DNA of 64,000 nt from Mycolicibacterium komossense (lineage in GTDB: Bacteria > Actinomycetota > Actinomycetes > Mycobacteriales > Mycobacteriaceae), in assembly GCF_025822605.1 (NCBI RefSeq), contig NZ_JACKTY010000049.1:186001-250000 (forward strand), written 5' to 3'. Below the pieces are notes generated by a model. The model had not been told where the DNA came from and did no database searches. It saw only the letters and a list, made by a program, of their open reading frames with translations. Below are positions 32,109 to 40,823 of this stretch, in pieces (within the stretch, counting starts at the first letter, position 1; the number at the start of each line of letters is the position of its first letter). Made by a program: the position numbers and the translations under genes.

Positions 32109-32256
32109 CTGTCTCGCTCCTCCGCATCGCTCGTGCCTCGCTCTGCATCGGTCCTCCGCATCGCTCGTGCCTCGCTCTGCATCGGTCGCTCGGAACTTAA
32201 CTGTCTCGCTCCTCCGCATCGCTCGTGCCTCGCTCTGCATCGGTCGCTCGACCAAA
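32106..32256 (-). repeat. MIRU-like repeat array, three imperfect copies
   Basis: Copies at about 32106-32153, 32154-32196 (lacking the first part) and 32197-32256. Each contains CTCCGCATCGCTCGTGCCTC followed by GCTCTGCATCGGTC. On the minus strand the unit reads GACCGATGCAGAGCGAGGCA, then CGAGC and GGAGGAGCGAGACAG, homologous to the plus-strand units at 45363-45484. The array spans the stops of the LON-domain gene and mnhG; one copy encodes the last residues of MnhG. Gene-end placement and sequence resemble mycobacterial interspersed repetitive units (MIRUs). Confidence 0.75.
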
Positions 32257-32577
32257 CTCGCGGATCTCGTCGACCGTCATCAGGTCGTCTCGGACGTTCT
32301 GCTCGCGATAGGCCAGCTGGCCGACCCGTTGCGCTACCACCGGAGCGGTGATCAGGGTGAACATCCCGGTCAGCACGATCATGCCGACGTCGATATTGCC
32401 GCGTAACCGGATCGCGGCCCCGGCCAGCACCAGCAGCAGACCGAGCACCTGCGGCTTGCTCGCCGCGTGCATCCGCGACAGGGTGTCCGGGAAGCGGACG
32501 ATGCCGATGGCCGCGGTCAGCGCCAGCGCCGATCCGCCGAGAACGAGTACCGCGGAGACGATGTCGAAGGCGGTCAT
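32197..32577 (-). CDS. mnhG: Na+/H+ antiporter subunit MnhG (MrpG)
   Basis: 126-aa membrane subunit with three hydrophobic helices (IVSAVLVLGGSALALTAAIG, VLGLLLVLAGAAIRL, MIVLTGMFTLITAPVVAQ) and the MnhG signature GIVRFPDTLSRMHAASKP. ATG at 32577 overlaps the mnhF stop by 4 nt. The last 15-16 residues (ATDAERGTSDAEERDS) are encoded by a copy of the MIRU-like repeat and replace whatever the ancestral end was. Last gene of the six-gene Mrp operon. Confidence 0.92.
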   Translation of the reverse strand: MTAFDIVSAVLVLGGSALALTAAIGIVRFPDTLSRMHAASKPQVLGLLLVLAGAAIRLRGNIDVGMIVLTGMFTLITAPVVAQRVGQLAYREQNVRDDLMTVDEIREFGRATDAERGTSDAEERDS

Positions 32578-32852
32578 CGGGTGGTCCCGTCCTGCTCGGT
32601 GTCGCGCACGCGGAACCTGGCAACACTGACTGAGCCGACGAAGCTGATCAGCGCCAGCGCGGCCAGGCTGTAGGTGACAGTGGTGTCGAGGCTGTACGCC
32701 GCCCAGGTCCCGATCGCGCACATCGTGACGGCCACGACGGTATCCAGCGCGACGAGCCGATCCAAGGTGCTCGGCCCCGCCAGTAGCCGGAACATCGTGA
32801 TGGCGCCTGCCGCGATCAGCATGACCGCGGCGATCACCCAGACCAGGGTCAC
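32574..32852 (-). CDS. mnhF: Na+/H+ antiporter subunit MnhF (MrpF)
   Basis: 92-aa subunit with three predicted helices; LLAGPSTLDRLVALDTVVAV is the MnhF hallmark. GTG at 32852 is chosen because it overlaps the mnhE stop (GTGA). The open frame to 32903 lies inside mnhE. Confidence 0.92.
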   Translation of the reverse strand: MTLVWVIAAVMLIAAGAITMFRLLAGPSTLDRLVALDTVVAVTMCAIGTWAAYSLDTTVTYSLAALALISFVGSVSVARFRVRDTEQDGTTR

Positions 32853-33403
32853 GACTGCACCTCCGCGTCTTCCGGCTGATCGGGTGACTCGCTGGGCTGC
32901 CACTCGCCGTCGCGCTCAAATGCCTTGATCAGCAAGCGTTCCACCTGCTTGACCTGTTTATAGAAGTGGTTGACCGAACGCTCCGACCCGACGTCGATGA
33001 CGTGGGCATAGATCAGCCGGCGGCGCTGGTCGATCTCCAGCACGATCGAGCCGGGGATCAGGTTGAAGATGTTGACCGCCAGCGCGAGCACCAGATCGGA
33101 TTTGAGATTCAGATGTGCCCGCAGGACCGCATTCAGCGGCGGCGGCCCCGGCCGGATCGCCAGCCACGCCACCTGGGTACTGGACACCACCAGATACCAG
33201 CTCACCCGGACGATCAGATGCAACAGGCTGATCGGATGCACCTTGCCTTGCACCGGAACTGGCGGCAGCGGCAGCAGCACCGTGATGAGGAGGGCGATCG
33301 CCAGTCCGGACAGGATGTTCGCGACGGAGATGGTGCCCCACAAGAGGATCCAGACCAGCGTCAGCCAGACCAGCACCCAGACGCGCAGGGTGAACCGTCT
33401 CAT
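32849..33403 (-). CDS. mnhE: Na+/H+ antiporter subunit MnhE (MrpE)
   Basis: 184-aa subunit. Two N-terminal helices (VWVLVWLTLVWILLWG and ILSGLAIALLITVLLPLP) precede a cytoplasmic domain with NIFNLIPGSIVLEID, a typical MnhE phrase. It overlaps both mnhD and mnhF by 4 nt. It has an acidic C-terminal tail (PSESPDQPEDAEVQS). Confidence 0.93.
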   Translation of the reverse strand: MRRFTLRVWVLVWLTLVWILLWGTISVANILSGLAIALLITVLLPLPPVPVQGKVHPISLLHLIVRVSWYLVVSSTQVAWLAIRPGPPPLNAVLRAHLNLKSDLVLALAVNIFNLIPGSIVLEIDQRRRLIYAHVIDVGSERSVNHFYKQVKQVERLLIKAFERDGEWQPSESPDQPEDAEVQS

Positions 33404-35034
33404 GGGTGACCTCCCTCGGCTGCGGCGTGCACGGGGGCCAGCACTGCGGAGATGTACTCACCGCGGTCGAGCACCTGGTCGGCGGCGCGCTCCGCGTACC
33501 CGAAGATCGGCCCGGCGGCCACGGTCAGCGCCAGGCCGACCCCGAGCAGCGCCAGCGTCGGCACGACCATGCCGATCGGCATGCGACCCACGTCGTCGCG
33601 GTCGTCGAAGGCGATGTCTTCGGCATCGTCGAGCAGGGCCGACGGTGCCGATGCGGACAGTTCGCCTTCGGGAGCGTCGACCCGCGCCCGCCAGAACGCC
33701 TTCGTCCACACCCGTGCCACCACGTACAGCGTGAGCAGGCTCGTCACCACCGAACCGCCGACCAGGACCCACGCCAGCACCGACCCGTCCTCGGTGCCGG
33801 CTTCCAACAGGGCCACCTTGCCGATGAAACCCGAGAAGGGCGGGATTCCACCGAGATTGAGGGCCGGGATGAGGAAGACGAACGCCAACAGTGGGCTCGC
33901 GGCGGCCAGCCCGCCGAGGCGGCGCAGGGTAGACGCGCCCGCCTGACGCTCGATGAGGCCGACGACCAAGAACAAGGTGGTCTGGACGAGGATGTGGTGC
34001 GCCACATAGAAGATGGCGCCCGACATCCCGAGCCGGCTGGACAGGGCGATCCCGAACACCATGTAGCCGATATGGCTGACCAATGTGAACGACAGCAGCC
34101 GTTTGATATCGCTCTGGGCGATGGCTCCGAGGATGCCGACCACCATCGTCAGTAGTGCGGCAACCAGCAGCACCCGGTCGAGGCCGCCGCCGGGGAACAG
34201 CAGCGAGTGCGCGCGGATGATCGCATACACACCCACTTTGGTGAGCAGGCCGGCGAACACCGCGGTGACCGGTGCGGGGGCGGTGGGGTAGGAGTCGGGC
34301 AGCCAGGCCGAGAGCGGAAACACCGCGGCCTTGATGCCGAAGCCGACCAGCAGCACGGCGAACAGGGCGCTGCGGGTGCCGGAGCTGATGTCGTCGAGGC
34401 GGACCGCGAGCTCGGCCATGTTGAGCGTGCCGGTGGCCGCATACAGCAGCGCGATACCGAACAGGAAGATCAGTGACGACACCATCGACACCATGACGTA
34501 GGAGATGCCGGCGCGGACCCGCTCTTTGCTGGCCCCGATGGTCAGCAGCACGAAGCTCGCCGACAACAGCACCTCGAACCCGACGTACAGGTTGAACAGG
34601 TCACCGGCCAGGAAGGCGTTGCACACACCGGCGGAGAGCACCAGGTAGGTCGGCAGGAAGATCGATACCGGCTGCTTGTCGTCGCCGTCGCGGATGCCCT
34701 GACCGATGGCATAGAACACGACGGTCAGCAGCACGACCGACGAGACCACCAGCATCAGGGCCGAAAGCCGGTCCACCACAAGGGTGATGCCAAGCGGGCC
34801 CATCCCGGTTTCGCTCTGCCCCCAGCCGCCGACCTGCACCGCGATGGTGCCGTCGCGGTCAGCGAGGTACAGCAACGCCGCGCACACCACGACCACCGCG
34901 GAGAGGGCGATCAGGGTGATGACCCGCTGGGTGCGGGGCCGGCGGCCGGCCACCAGTGTGGCCGCGGCAGCGATCAGCGGGATGAGTACAGGCAACGGTG
35001 CCAGGATCTGTCCGTAATGGGCGGCGAGCGTCAT
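33400..35034 (-). CDS. mnhD: Na+/H+ antiporter subunit MnhD (MrpD)
   Basis: 544-aa polytopic proton-pumping-type subunit homologous to complex I NuoM/NuoN. GDLFNLYVGFEVLL, the TM helix with KAAVFPLSAWLPDSYPTAPAPVTA (cut; conserved Lys and Pro), and QSDIKRLLSFTLVSHIGYM are the proton-translocation motifs. An extra hydrophilic loop near 470-500 is Asp-rich. Overlaps mnhC and mnhE by 4 nt each. Confidence 0.95.
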   Translation of the reverse strand: MTLAAHYGQILAPLPVLIPLIAAAATLVAGRRPRTQRVITLIALSAVVVVCAALLYLADRDGTIAVQVGGWGQSETGMGPLGITLVVDRLSALMLVVSSVVLLTVVFYAIGQGIRDGDDKQPVSIFLPTYLVLSAGVCNAFLAGDLFNLYVGFEVLLSASFVLLTIGASKERVRAGISYVMVSMVSSLIFLFGIALLYAATGTLNMAELAVRLDDISSGTRSALFAVLLVGFGIKAAVFPLSAWLPDSYPTAPAPVTAVFAGLLTKVGVYAIIRAHSLLFPGGGLDRVLLVAALLTMVVGILGAIAQSDIKRLLSFTLVSHIGYMVFGIALSSRLGMSGAIFYVAHHILVQTTLFLVVGLIERQAGASTLRRLGGLAAASPLLAFVFLIPALNLGGIPPFSGFIGKVALLEAGTEDGSVLAWVLVGGSVVTSLLTLYVVARVWTKAFWRARVDAPEGELSASAPSALLDDAEDIAFDDRDDVGRMPIGMVVPTLALLGVGLALTVAAGPIFGYAERAADQVLDRGEYISAVLAPVHAAAEGGHP

Positions 35035-35495
35035 CGGGACCCCTCGTGCCCGGGGAGTGCGTCGAGCTCGTCGGGGGCGTCGGTGTCGGGGAACACCTCA
35101 CCGCCGTTCTCGACATCGTCGTCGGCGTCGTCATCCGACTGCTGGGACACCCTGGTGTCCTCGGGGTCGTTGTCGACCTCCTGGTCTGTGGTGAGCCGGT
35201 AGGACCGGTAGTTCAGCGCGAGCACGAACGCCGCGATACCCATCGTGATCACGATCGCGGTCAGGATCATGCCCTGCGCCAACGGATCTGCGGTGGTGGT
35301 CTCGCCGGTGCTGGTGCGGCCGCGCACGGGTGGATTGCCCGACGGGCCGCCGACGGTGAGGATCAGCAGGTTCAGGGCGTTGCCGATCAGTAACAGCCCC
35401 AACAACATCCGGGTCAGGTTGCGTTCCAGTAGCAGGTACACCCCGCAACTGGTGAGCGCGCCGATGAGCACGAGTGGTACCAGGTAGGTGGTCAT
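35031..35495 (-). CDS. mnhC: Na+/H+ antiporter subunit MnhC (MrpC)
   Basis: 154-aa NuoK-like subunit with three helices (VPLVLIGALTSCGVYLLLER, LLGLLLIGNALNLLIL, AQGMILTAIVITMGIAAFVLAL). The GNALNLL and LAQGMILTAIVI segments define the family. The C-terminal 50 residues are a very acidic cytoplasmic tail. 4-nt overlaps on both sides. Confidence 0.94.
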   Translation of the reverse strand: MTTYLVPLVLIGALTSCGVYLLLERNLTRMLLGLLLIGNALNLLILTVGGPSGNPPVRGRTSTGETTTADPLAQGMILTAIVITMGIAAFVLALNYRSYRLTTDQEVDNDPEDTRVSQQSDDDADDDVENGGEVFPDTDAPDELDALPGHEGSR

Positions 35496-38389
35496 CGGGC
35501 CACCATTTCTTCGTCGATGCGGGCGCCGAGGCTGCGCAGCACGTCGAGTACCAGGCCGACGACGATCAGGTAGACACCGAGGTCGAAGAACAGCGCGGTG
35601 ACGAACTTGACCGGACCCAGCAGCGGGAGGTCGAAGTACACCACCGCCGACGACAACACCGGCGCCCCGAGGAACAGCGAGGTCACCGCTGTGACCGCCG
35701 ACAAGGCCAGCCCGACGCCGAGGATCTTGCCCGCGTCCAGCGGCAGCGTCTCGCCGAGCTCATAGCGGCCGCCGGCCAGATACCGCAGCACCAGCGCCAG
35801 CCCAGCGGTCAGGCCGCCGGCGAAGCCGCCGCCGGGGGTGTTGTGTCCGGTGAAGAAGAAGTACGCCGAGAGCACCATGATCAGCGGGAAGATGATGCGC
35901 GTAGCCACTTCCAGGACCAGGGACCGATAGCGCGGGTCGCGGTACTCGCTGCCGCGCAACCAGGTGGTCTCACCGACCGCCGGGCTGTAGGCCGTACTTG
36001 CCGACGGCGCGAAAACCGGGCCGATATCGGGTTGGCCTGCGGGTTGGGTGATGGCCGGGACCCGCGGTGCCGTCCCAAACCGTTGATGACGGAACACCAG
36101 CGACGCGACGCCGGTGGCCGCGACCAGCAGCACCGAGATCTCACCGAGGGTGTCCCAGGCGCGGATGTCGACGAGCAGGACGTTGACAGTGTTGGCGCCG
36201 TGACCGCGGAAGTAGGCCGCGTCGGGCAGCAGATCGGCGATCGGCCGGCCGGTCCTGGCCGCCATCGCGAGACTGGCCAGCGTGGCGACCGTCGCACCCA
36301 CCGCCAGCGCCAGCAGGGCCCGCGGCAGCCGGAAGCGCGCCATATTGGCCGCGTCGGCCTCGGCGGGCAGAGTGCGCAGCACCAGAACGAAGATCACCAG
36401 CGTCAGCGTCTCGACGAGGAACTGCGTCAGCGCCAGATCGGGGGCGCCATGGAACGCGAAGATGATGCCGCACCCGTAGCCGGTCAATCCCACCATCAGC
36501 ACCGCCGCCAGCCGGTTGCGCAGCACGACGGCGCCGAGGGCACCCGCCACGATCAGCACACCGACGACCGGTTGCAGCGGCGAATCCCACAGCTCGAAGT
36601 GGGGGCGGTCGCGGGCGCCGAAGGCCAGCGCCCCGACCGGAAGCAGGACCAACGTCGCGAGGATGACCGACTGAGTGGCCGGTATCGAGCCGCGCTGGGT
36701 GGAGCCCGTCAGCCTGAACGCCACGAAGTCGAGGGCGCGCAGCGTCGCGTTGTAGAAGCGGTCGGCGTTGCCCAACGGTAGGTAGCCGACCTTCCTGAAG
36801 AACCCAGCGCGCGGCAGTCGGCGTCTGATGAAGAACACCGCGGTGCCCGCCGCGAGCACCAGCGCCGACAGCAGCAGGGGCAGGTTCCAGCCGTGCCACA
36901 ACGCCAGGTGGTAGGTCGTTCCTCCCGGTATCGATTCGGCGTAGCCGTCGAGCGCGTGTTCCAGGACTCTGGGTACCAGGCCGAAAGCCAGCCCGGCCGC
37001 CGCCAGGACGGCCGGTGCGGTCAGGAAGGTCACCGACGGGCGGTGCAGGTCGGCCACCCGGTTGCTGGGCTTGTCCAAACCCTTGCGCGCGAATGCACCC
37101 CACAAGAAGCGCAGGCTGTAGATGGTGGTGAACACCGAGCCGACGACGATGACGCCCAGCACATAGGGGGCCGCAGGACCGAGCGAGGGGCTGTGCATCA
37201 GCGTCTCGAAATCGGCCTCCTTGGCCACGAAACCGAGGAACGGCGGCAGCGCGGCCATACTCGCCGTCGCACCCGCGGCGATCACGAACAGGGCCGGCGC
37301 ACGCTTCCCCAGCCAGGCGAGCCGGCGGATATCGCGGGTGCCGGTGGCGTGGTCGATGATGCCGACCACCATGAACAACGCTGCCTTGAACATTGCGTGC
37401 GCGCACAGCATGGTCAGCCCGGCCAGCATCAGGTCACCGCCACCGGAGCCCACCAGGACCGTGATCAGGCCGAGCTGGCTGACGGTGCCGAACGCCAGAA
37501 TGAGCTTCAGATCGTATTCGCGGATCGCCCGCCATCCGGCGAGCAACACCGTGGCCAGGCCGAGCACGACGATGACGGGTCGCCAGGGTGGGGCGTCGGA
37601 GAATCCCGGTGTCAGCCGCGCGATCAGGTAGACGCCTGCCTTGACCATGGCCGCCGCGTGCAGATAAGCGCTCACCGGGGTGGGTGCGGCCATCGCGCCG
37701 GGCAGCCAGAAGTGCATCGGCACGATAGCGGACTTGGAGAGCGCGCCGATCAGGACGAGGACGACGGCGACGTTGATCGGCATGCCGGACGGTGGGTGGG
37801 CGACCAGGTCCGACAGCAGGTAGCTGCCGCCGTACTGGCCGAGGATGATGATGCCGACCAGCATCGCCAGCCCGCCCGCGGTGGTGACCAGCAGTGCCTG
37901 GGTGGCGGCGCGACGGCTGGTGGCGCGTTCGGCGTAGTGCCCGACCAGCAGGAACGACAGCACGGTGGTGAGCTCCCAGAACAGGTAGAGCACCAGCATG
38001 TTGTCGCTGACCACCAGGCCGAACATGGCGCCGGAGAAGGCGACGAGTTCGGCCGCGAAGCTGGGCAGCCGCTTCTCGATGTGCCCGTCATGGTGATGGA
38101 AGTAGTCGGCGCAATAGAACAGGACGAGGGCGCCGATCCCCAGCACCAGAACGCTCATGATCGCGGCGAGGATGTCGAAGCGCAGGTCGATATCCATCGA
38201 CAGCCCGGGAACCCAGCTGATCTTCAGTGCGTGGTCGTCGGCTTCGCCAGAAGGCCAGTTGGCCACCACCCATGTCAGCGACAACAACGGCACGAGTGAC
38301 AACGGGTAGAACGCGGATCGACCCCACCGCTTGACAAGCAGCGGCGCGATGATCGCGGCGATCGCATGCGCGATCAGGACGGCAAGCAT
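35492..38389 (-). CDS. mnhA: Fused Na+/H+ antiporter subunit MnhA/MnhB (MrpA/B)
   Basis: 965-aa protein combining MnhA (NuoL-like, about 1-770) with an MnhB domain (about 800-965). MnhA motifs: LFWELTTVLSFLLVGHY, KSAIVPMHFWLPGAMAAPTP (conserved Lys), and AHAMFKAALFMVVGIIDHATGTRD. The MnhB part contains FFFTGHNTPGGGFAGGLTAG, diagnostic of MnhB. The fusion is usual in actinobacteria. ATG at 38389 is preceded by GGAG; residues further upstream (to 38431) are not conserved. First gene of the operon A/B-C-D-E-F-G, in which every junction overlaps by 4 nt. The complex exports Na+ (and probably other monovalent cations) against H+. Confidence 0.95.
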   Translation of the reverse strand: MLAVLIAHAIAAIIAPLLVKRWGRSAFYPLSLVPLLSLTWVVANWPSGEADDHALKISWVPGLSMDIDLRFDILAAIMSVLVLGIGALVLFYCADYFHHHDGHIEKRLPSFAAELVAFSGAMFGLVVSDNMLVLYLFWELTTVLSFLLVGHYAERATSRRAATQALLVTTAGGLAMLVGIIILGQYGGSYLLSDLVAHPPSGMPINVAVVLVLIGALSKSAIVPMHFWLPGAMAAPTPVSAYLHAAAMVKAGVYLIARLTPGFSDAPPWRPVIVVLGLATVLLAGWRAIREYDLKLILAFGTVSQLGLITVLVGSGGGDLMLAGLTMLCAHAMFKAALFMVVGIIDHATGTRDIRRLAWLGKRAPALFVIAAGATASMAALPPFLGFVAKEADFETLMHSPSLGPAAPYVLGVIVVGSVFTTIYSLRFLWGAFARKGLDKPSNRVADLHRPSVTFLTAPAVLAAAGLAFGLVPRVLEHALDGYAESIPGGTTYHLALWHGWNLPLLLSALVLAAGTAVFFIRRRLPRAGFFRKVGYLPLGNADRFYNATLRALDFVAFRLTGSTQRGSIPATQSVILATLVLLPVGALAFGARDRPHFELWDSPLQPVVGVLIVAGALGAVVLRNRLAAVLMVGLTGYGCGIIFAFHGAPDLALTQFLVETLTLVIFVLVLRTLPAEADAANMARFRLPRALLALAVGATVATLASLAMAARTGRPIADLLPDAAYFRGHGANTVNVLLVDIRAWDTLGEISVLLVAATGVASLVFRHQRFGTAPRVPAITQPAGQPDIGPVFAPSASTAYSPAVGETTWLRGSEYRDPRYRSLVLEVATRIIFPLIMVLSAYFFFTGHNTPGGGFAGGLTAGLALVLRYLAGGRYELGETLPLDAGKILGVGLALSAVTAVTSLFLGAPVLSSAVVYFDLPLLGPVKFVTALFFDLGVYLIVVGLVLDVLRSLGARIDEEMVAR

Positions 38390-38510
38390 GGCACTCCGAT
38401 GCGGTCTCGATGAGCGCTGGCGAAGGCGCACAACGGGGTGTCAGCCTCAACGGCTATGGGTGGGTGTGTGTGGTCAGTCTACGTGGGACGCTCGGCGCTC
38501 ACGAGCGGAC

Positions 38511-38575
38511 CGCCGACTGTGCAGGAAGTCGTTGAGAATTCGCCGCCTTGCTCTCATCGACAACCTGCACACTCG
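38511..38575 (-). repeat. Intergenic hairpin, copy 1 of a two-member class
   Basis: Arms 38518-38536 and 38553-38571 pair at 16 of 19 positions (TGTGCAGG ... CCTGCACA). On the minus strand the element begins CGAGTGTG, has the loop GGCGGCGAATT and ends CACAGTCGGCG. The element at 56044-56100 shares these ends and loop but has a different stem. It lies between the AAA ATPase 3' end and the mnhA promoter region. No run of T follows, so it is not a standard terminator. Confidence 0.6.
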
Positions 38576-38583
38576 GCGCCAGA

Positions 38584-40821
38584 TCACTGATTCTCCGAAA
38601 ATGCCCTGAGTGCAGCCACCTGAACAGGATCCAGGGACGGGCGCACGTTCTGGCGGGCGGCTTGAACATCGGCGGCTGTCACGTCGGCGGCGTCGATCAA
38701 CCGTCGCATCGCTGTCAGCGCGGCTTCCCGCAGCAACGCCACACAGTCGGCGGCGCTGTACCCGTCGAGCTCGTCGGCCACCGTATCGAGGTTGACGTCC
38801 GCTGCCAGTGGTATGGATTTGCCTGCAGTGCGCAGGATGTCGCGGCGGGCCTGCGCGTCGGGCGGCTCGACGAACACCAGCTTCTCCAGCCGGCCCGGCC
38901 GCAGCAGGGCCGGGTCGATGAGGTCGGGCCGGTTGGTCGCCCCCAGCACGACGACATCACGCAGCGGGTCGATGCCGTCGAGCTCGGTCAGCAGTGCGGC
39001 CACCACCCGGTCGGTTACACCGGAGTCGAAACTCTGCCCGCGCCGCGGCGCCAACGCGTCGATCTCGTCAAGGAACACCAGCGACGGCGCGGAATCTCTT
39101 GCCCTGCGGAACAATTCGCGGACCGCCTTCTCCGACGAGCCCACCCACTTGTCCATCAACTCGGCGCCCTTGACGGCGTGCACGCTCAGTCGGCCAGTGC
39201 TGGCCAGCGCGCGGACGACGAACGTCTTCCCGCAGCCGGGCGGTCCATAGAGGAGTACGCCGCGCGGCGGGTCGACGCCGAGCCGGGCGAAAGTGTCCGG
39301 ATGCTGCAGCGGCCACAGCACGGCCTCGGTCAGCGCCTGTTTGGTGGCCACCATATCGCCCACGTCGGCCAGCGTGACCGAACCCACGGAGACCTCCTCG
39401 GTCGCCGAGCGAGACAGCGGCCGGATGACGGTCAGCGCTCCGGTCAGGTCGTCCTGGGTCAGCGTGGGGGGTTTGCCGTCGGCGCTGGCCCGCGCCGCCG
39501 CGCGCAGCGCCGCCTCCCGAACCAGTGCCTGCAGGTCGGCCACGACGAAACCGGGTGTTCGTCCGCCTATTTCGTCGAGATCGAGGCCCGTGGGTGGGTC
39601 GGTGGGGACCGAGCGCAGCAGCACCTCGAGTAGCTGTTTGCGGGTGGCGCCGTCGGGCAGGCTCAGGCCCAGTTCCCGGTCGCACAGATCGGGGGCCCGC
39701 AGTCGGGCATCGAGGGCGTCGGGCACGGCCGAGGTGGCGATGAAGGCCACCCCGCGAGTGGCGACTGCGGTGCGCAGTTCGGTGAGGATCAGGGTGGCCA
39801 CCGGCTCGGGCGGCCGGTCCGGTGCCGACGGCAGCAACGCGTCGATATCGGAGATCAGCAGCACGCCGCGGCTCTCGCGCACCGAGGCCACCGCGGCCGC
39901 GACGGCGCCGAGCCGCTCCTGCGCTGCGAGCGCGCCGATCTCGGGCCCGTCGAGTTCGATCAGGCGCCGCTTGGCGCACACCACTCTGGCGAGGGTGGCC
40001 TTGCCTACCCCGAGTGGACCGGACAGCAGGACACCGAGATTGGCTGTCGCGCCAAGGGTTTCGAGCAACTGCGGCTCGTCGAGGGCAAGCTTGAGCCAGT
40101 CGGTCAGCTTGGCCGCCTGGGTATGGGCGCCCTTGAGGTCGTCGAATGTGATGGTGGGCCGGATACTTTCGGGGTGCGGCGTCGGTGGCTGAGACGTCGG
40201 GGTCTGAGACGTCGGGGGCTGCGGCGTCGGCGCGGTGGCTGGACCTTGGGCTGGGCCGGAGGCGATGCCGTTGCCCCAGTTGACCATCGAGTTGGGCTGG
40301 ACGCTGACCGGACCGTCGGGGTCGGTACCGCTGACGGTCAGCAGTTCCGATGTCCAGGTGATCCCGACCGCCGTCGCCAGCGCCGCGCTGGCCGCCGATG
40401 TCGACGTGCCCGGGCCCAGGTCGCGGGGCAGTAGCGAGACGGTGTCACCGACGGTCATCACCTTGCCGAGCAGCGCCTGGCGCAGTGTCGCGGCGGACAC
40501 CGAGCCGGTGGCCAGCTTCGAGCCCGCCAGCGTGACCGAACGGGCGCCCAGTACGGTCACGGGCGCGACGATCACGGTGGTGTCTTCGCGCAGACCCGCG
40601 TTCGACAGCGTCACATCGTCGAGCAGAGCGGTACCCGCGGGAACGTCGGCGCCGGCCAGCGCGACGACCGCGGCGGTGGTCCGTGAGCCCGTCAGTGACA
40701 CGGCGTCCCATTCGCGCACGCCAAGGGCGGCAACGGCTTCGGGGTGCAGCCGGATGACGCCGCGCCGGCTGTCGAGCGCCGACGTGTTGAGCCGGGCGGT
40801 CAGACTCAGCTGCGCCGACAC
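38584..40821 (-). CDS. CDC48/VCP-like AAA+ ATPase with a degenerate first ATPase domain
   Basis: 745-aa protein (Rv0435c type). The N-terminal domain (about 1-110) resembles the CDC48 double-psi barrel. After a Pro/Thr/Gln-rich linker (about 180-205) come two AAA domains. D1 has GPLGVGKAT (the residue after the Walker A Lys is Ala, not Ser/Thr) and ISDID in place of DEID. D2 is canonical: GPPGCGKT, VFLDEIDALAPRRG and an arginine-finger region NRPDLIDPALLRPGR. Only D2 is therefore expected to hydrolyse ATP. GTG at 40821 lies 2 nt after the pssA stop; the longer frame to 41238 is antisense-like within pssA. Substrates are unknown. Likely in one transcript with pssA and psd. Confidence 0.9.
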   Translation of the reverse strand: MSAQLSLTARLNTSALDSRRGVIRLHPEAVAALGVREWDAVSLTGSRTTAAVVALAGADVPAGTALLDDVTLSNAGLREDTTVIVAPVTVLGARSVTLAGSKLATGSVSAATLRQALLGKVMTVGDTVSLLPRDLGPGTSTSAASAALATAVGITWTSELLTVSGTDPDGPVSVQPNSMVNWGNGIASGPAQGPATAPTPQPPTSQTPTSQPPTPHPESIRPTITFDDLKGAHTQAAKLTDWLKLALDEPQLLETLGATANLGVLLSGPLGVGKATLARVVCAKRRLIELDGPEIGALAAQERLGAVAAAVASVRESRGVLLISDIDALLPSAPDRPPEPVATLILTELRTAVATRGVAFIATSAVPDALDARLRAPDLCDRELGLSLPDGATRKQLLEVLLRSVPTDPPTGLDLDEIGGRTPGFVVADLQALVREAALRAAARASADGKPPTLTQDDLTGALTVIRPLSRSATEEVSVGSVTLADVGDMVATKQALTEAVLWPLQHPDTFARLGVDPPRGVLLYGPPGCGKTFVVRALASTGRLSVHAVKGAELMDKWVGSSEKAVRELFRRARDSAPSLVFLDEIDALAPRRGQSFDSGVTDRVVAALLTELDGIDPLRDVVVLGATNRPDLIDPALLRPGRLEKLVFVEPPDAQARRDILRTAGKSIPLAADVNLDTVADELDGYSAADCVALLREAALTAMRRLIDAADVTAADVQAARQNVRPSLDPVQVAALRAFSENQ

Positions 40822-40823
40822 CG

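Noticed and set aside
32106..32256. CRISPR array
   Set aside because: The units are contiguous imperfect repeats without unique spacers.
35474..38299. Long open frames (435 and 468 codons) antisense to the fused mnhA/B gene
   Set aside because: Gln/His/Arg-rich shadows typical of high-GC antisense frames.
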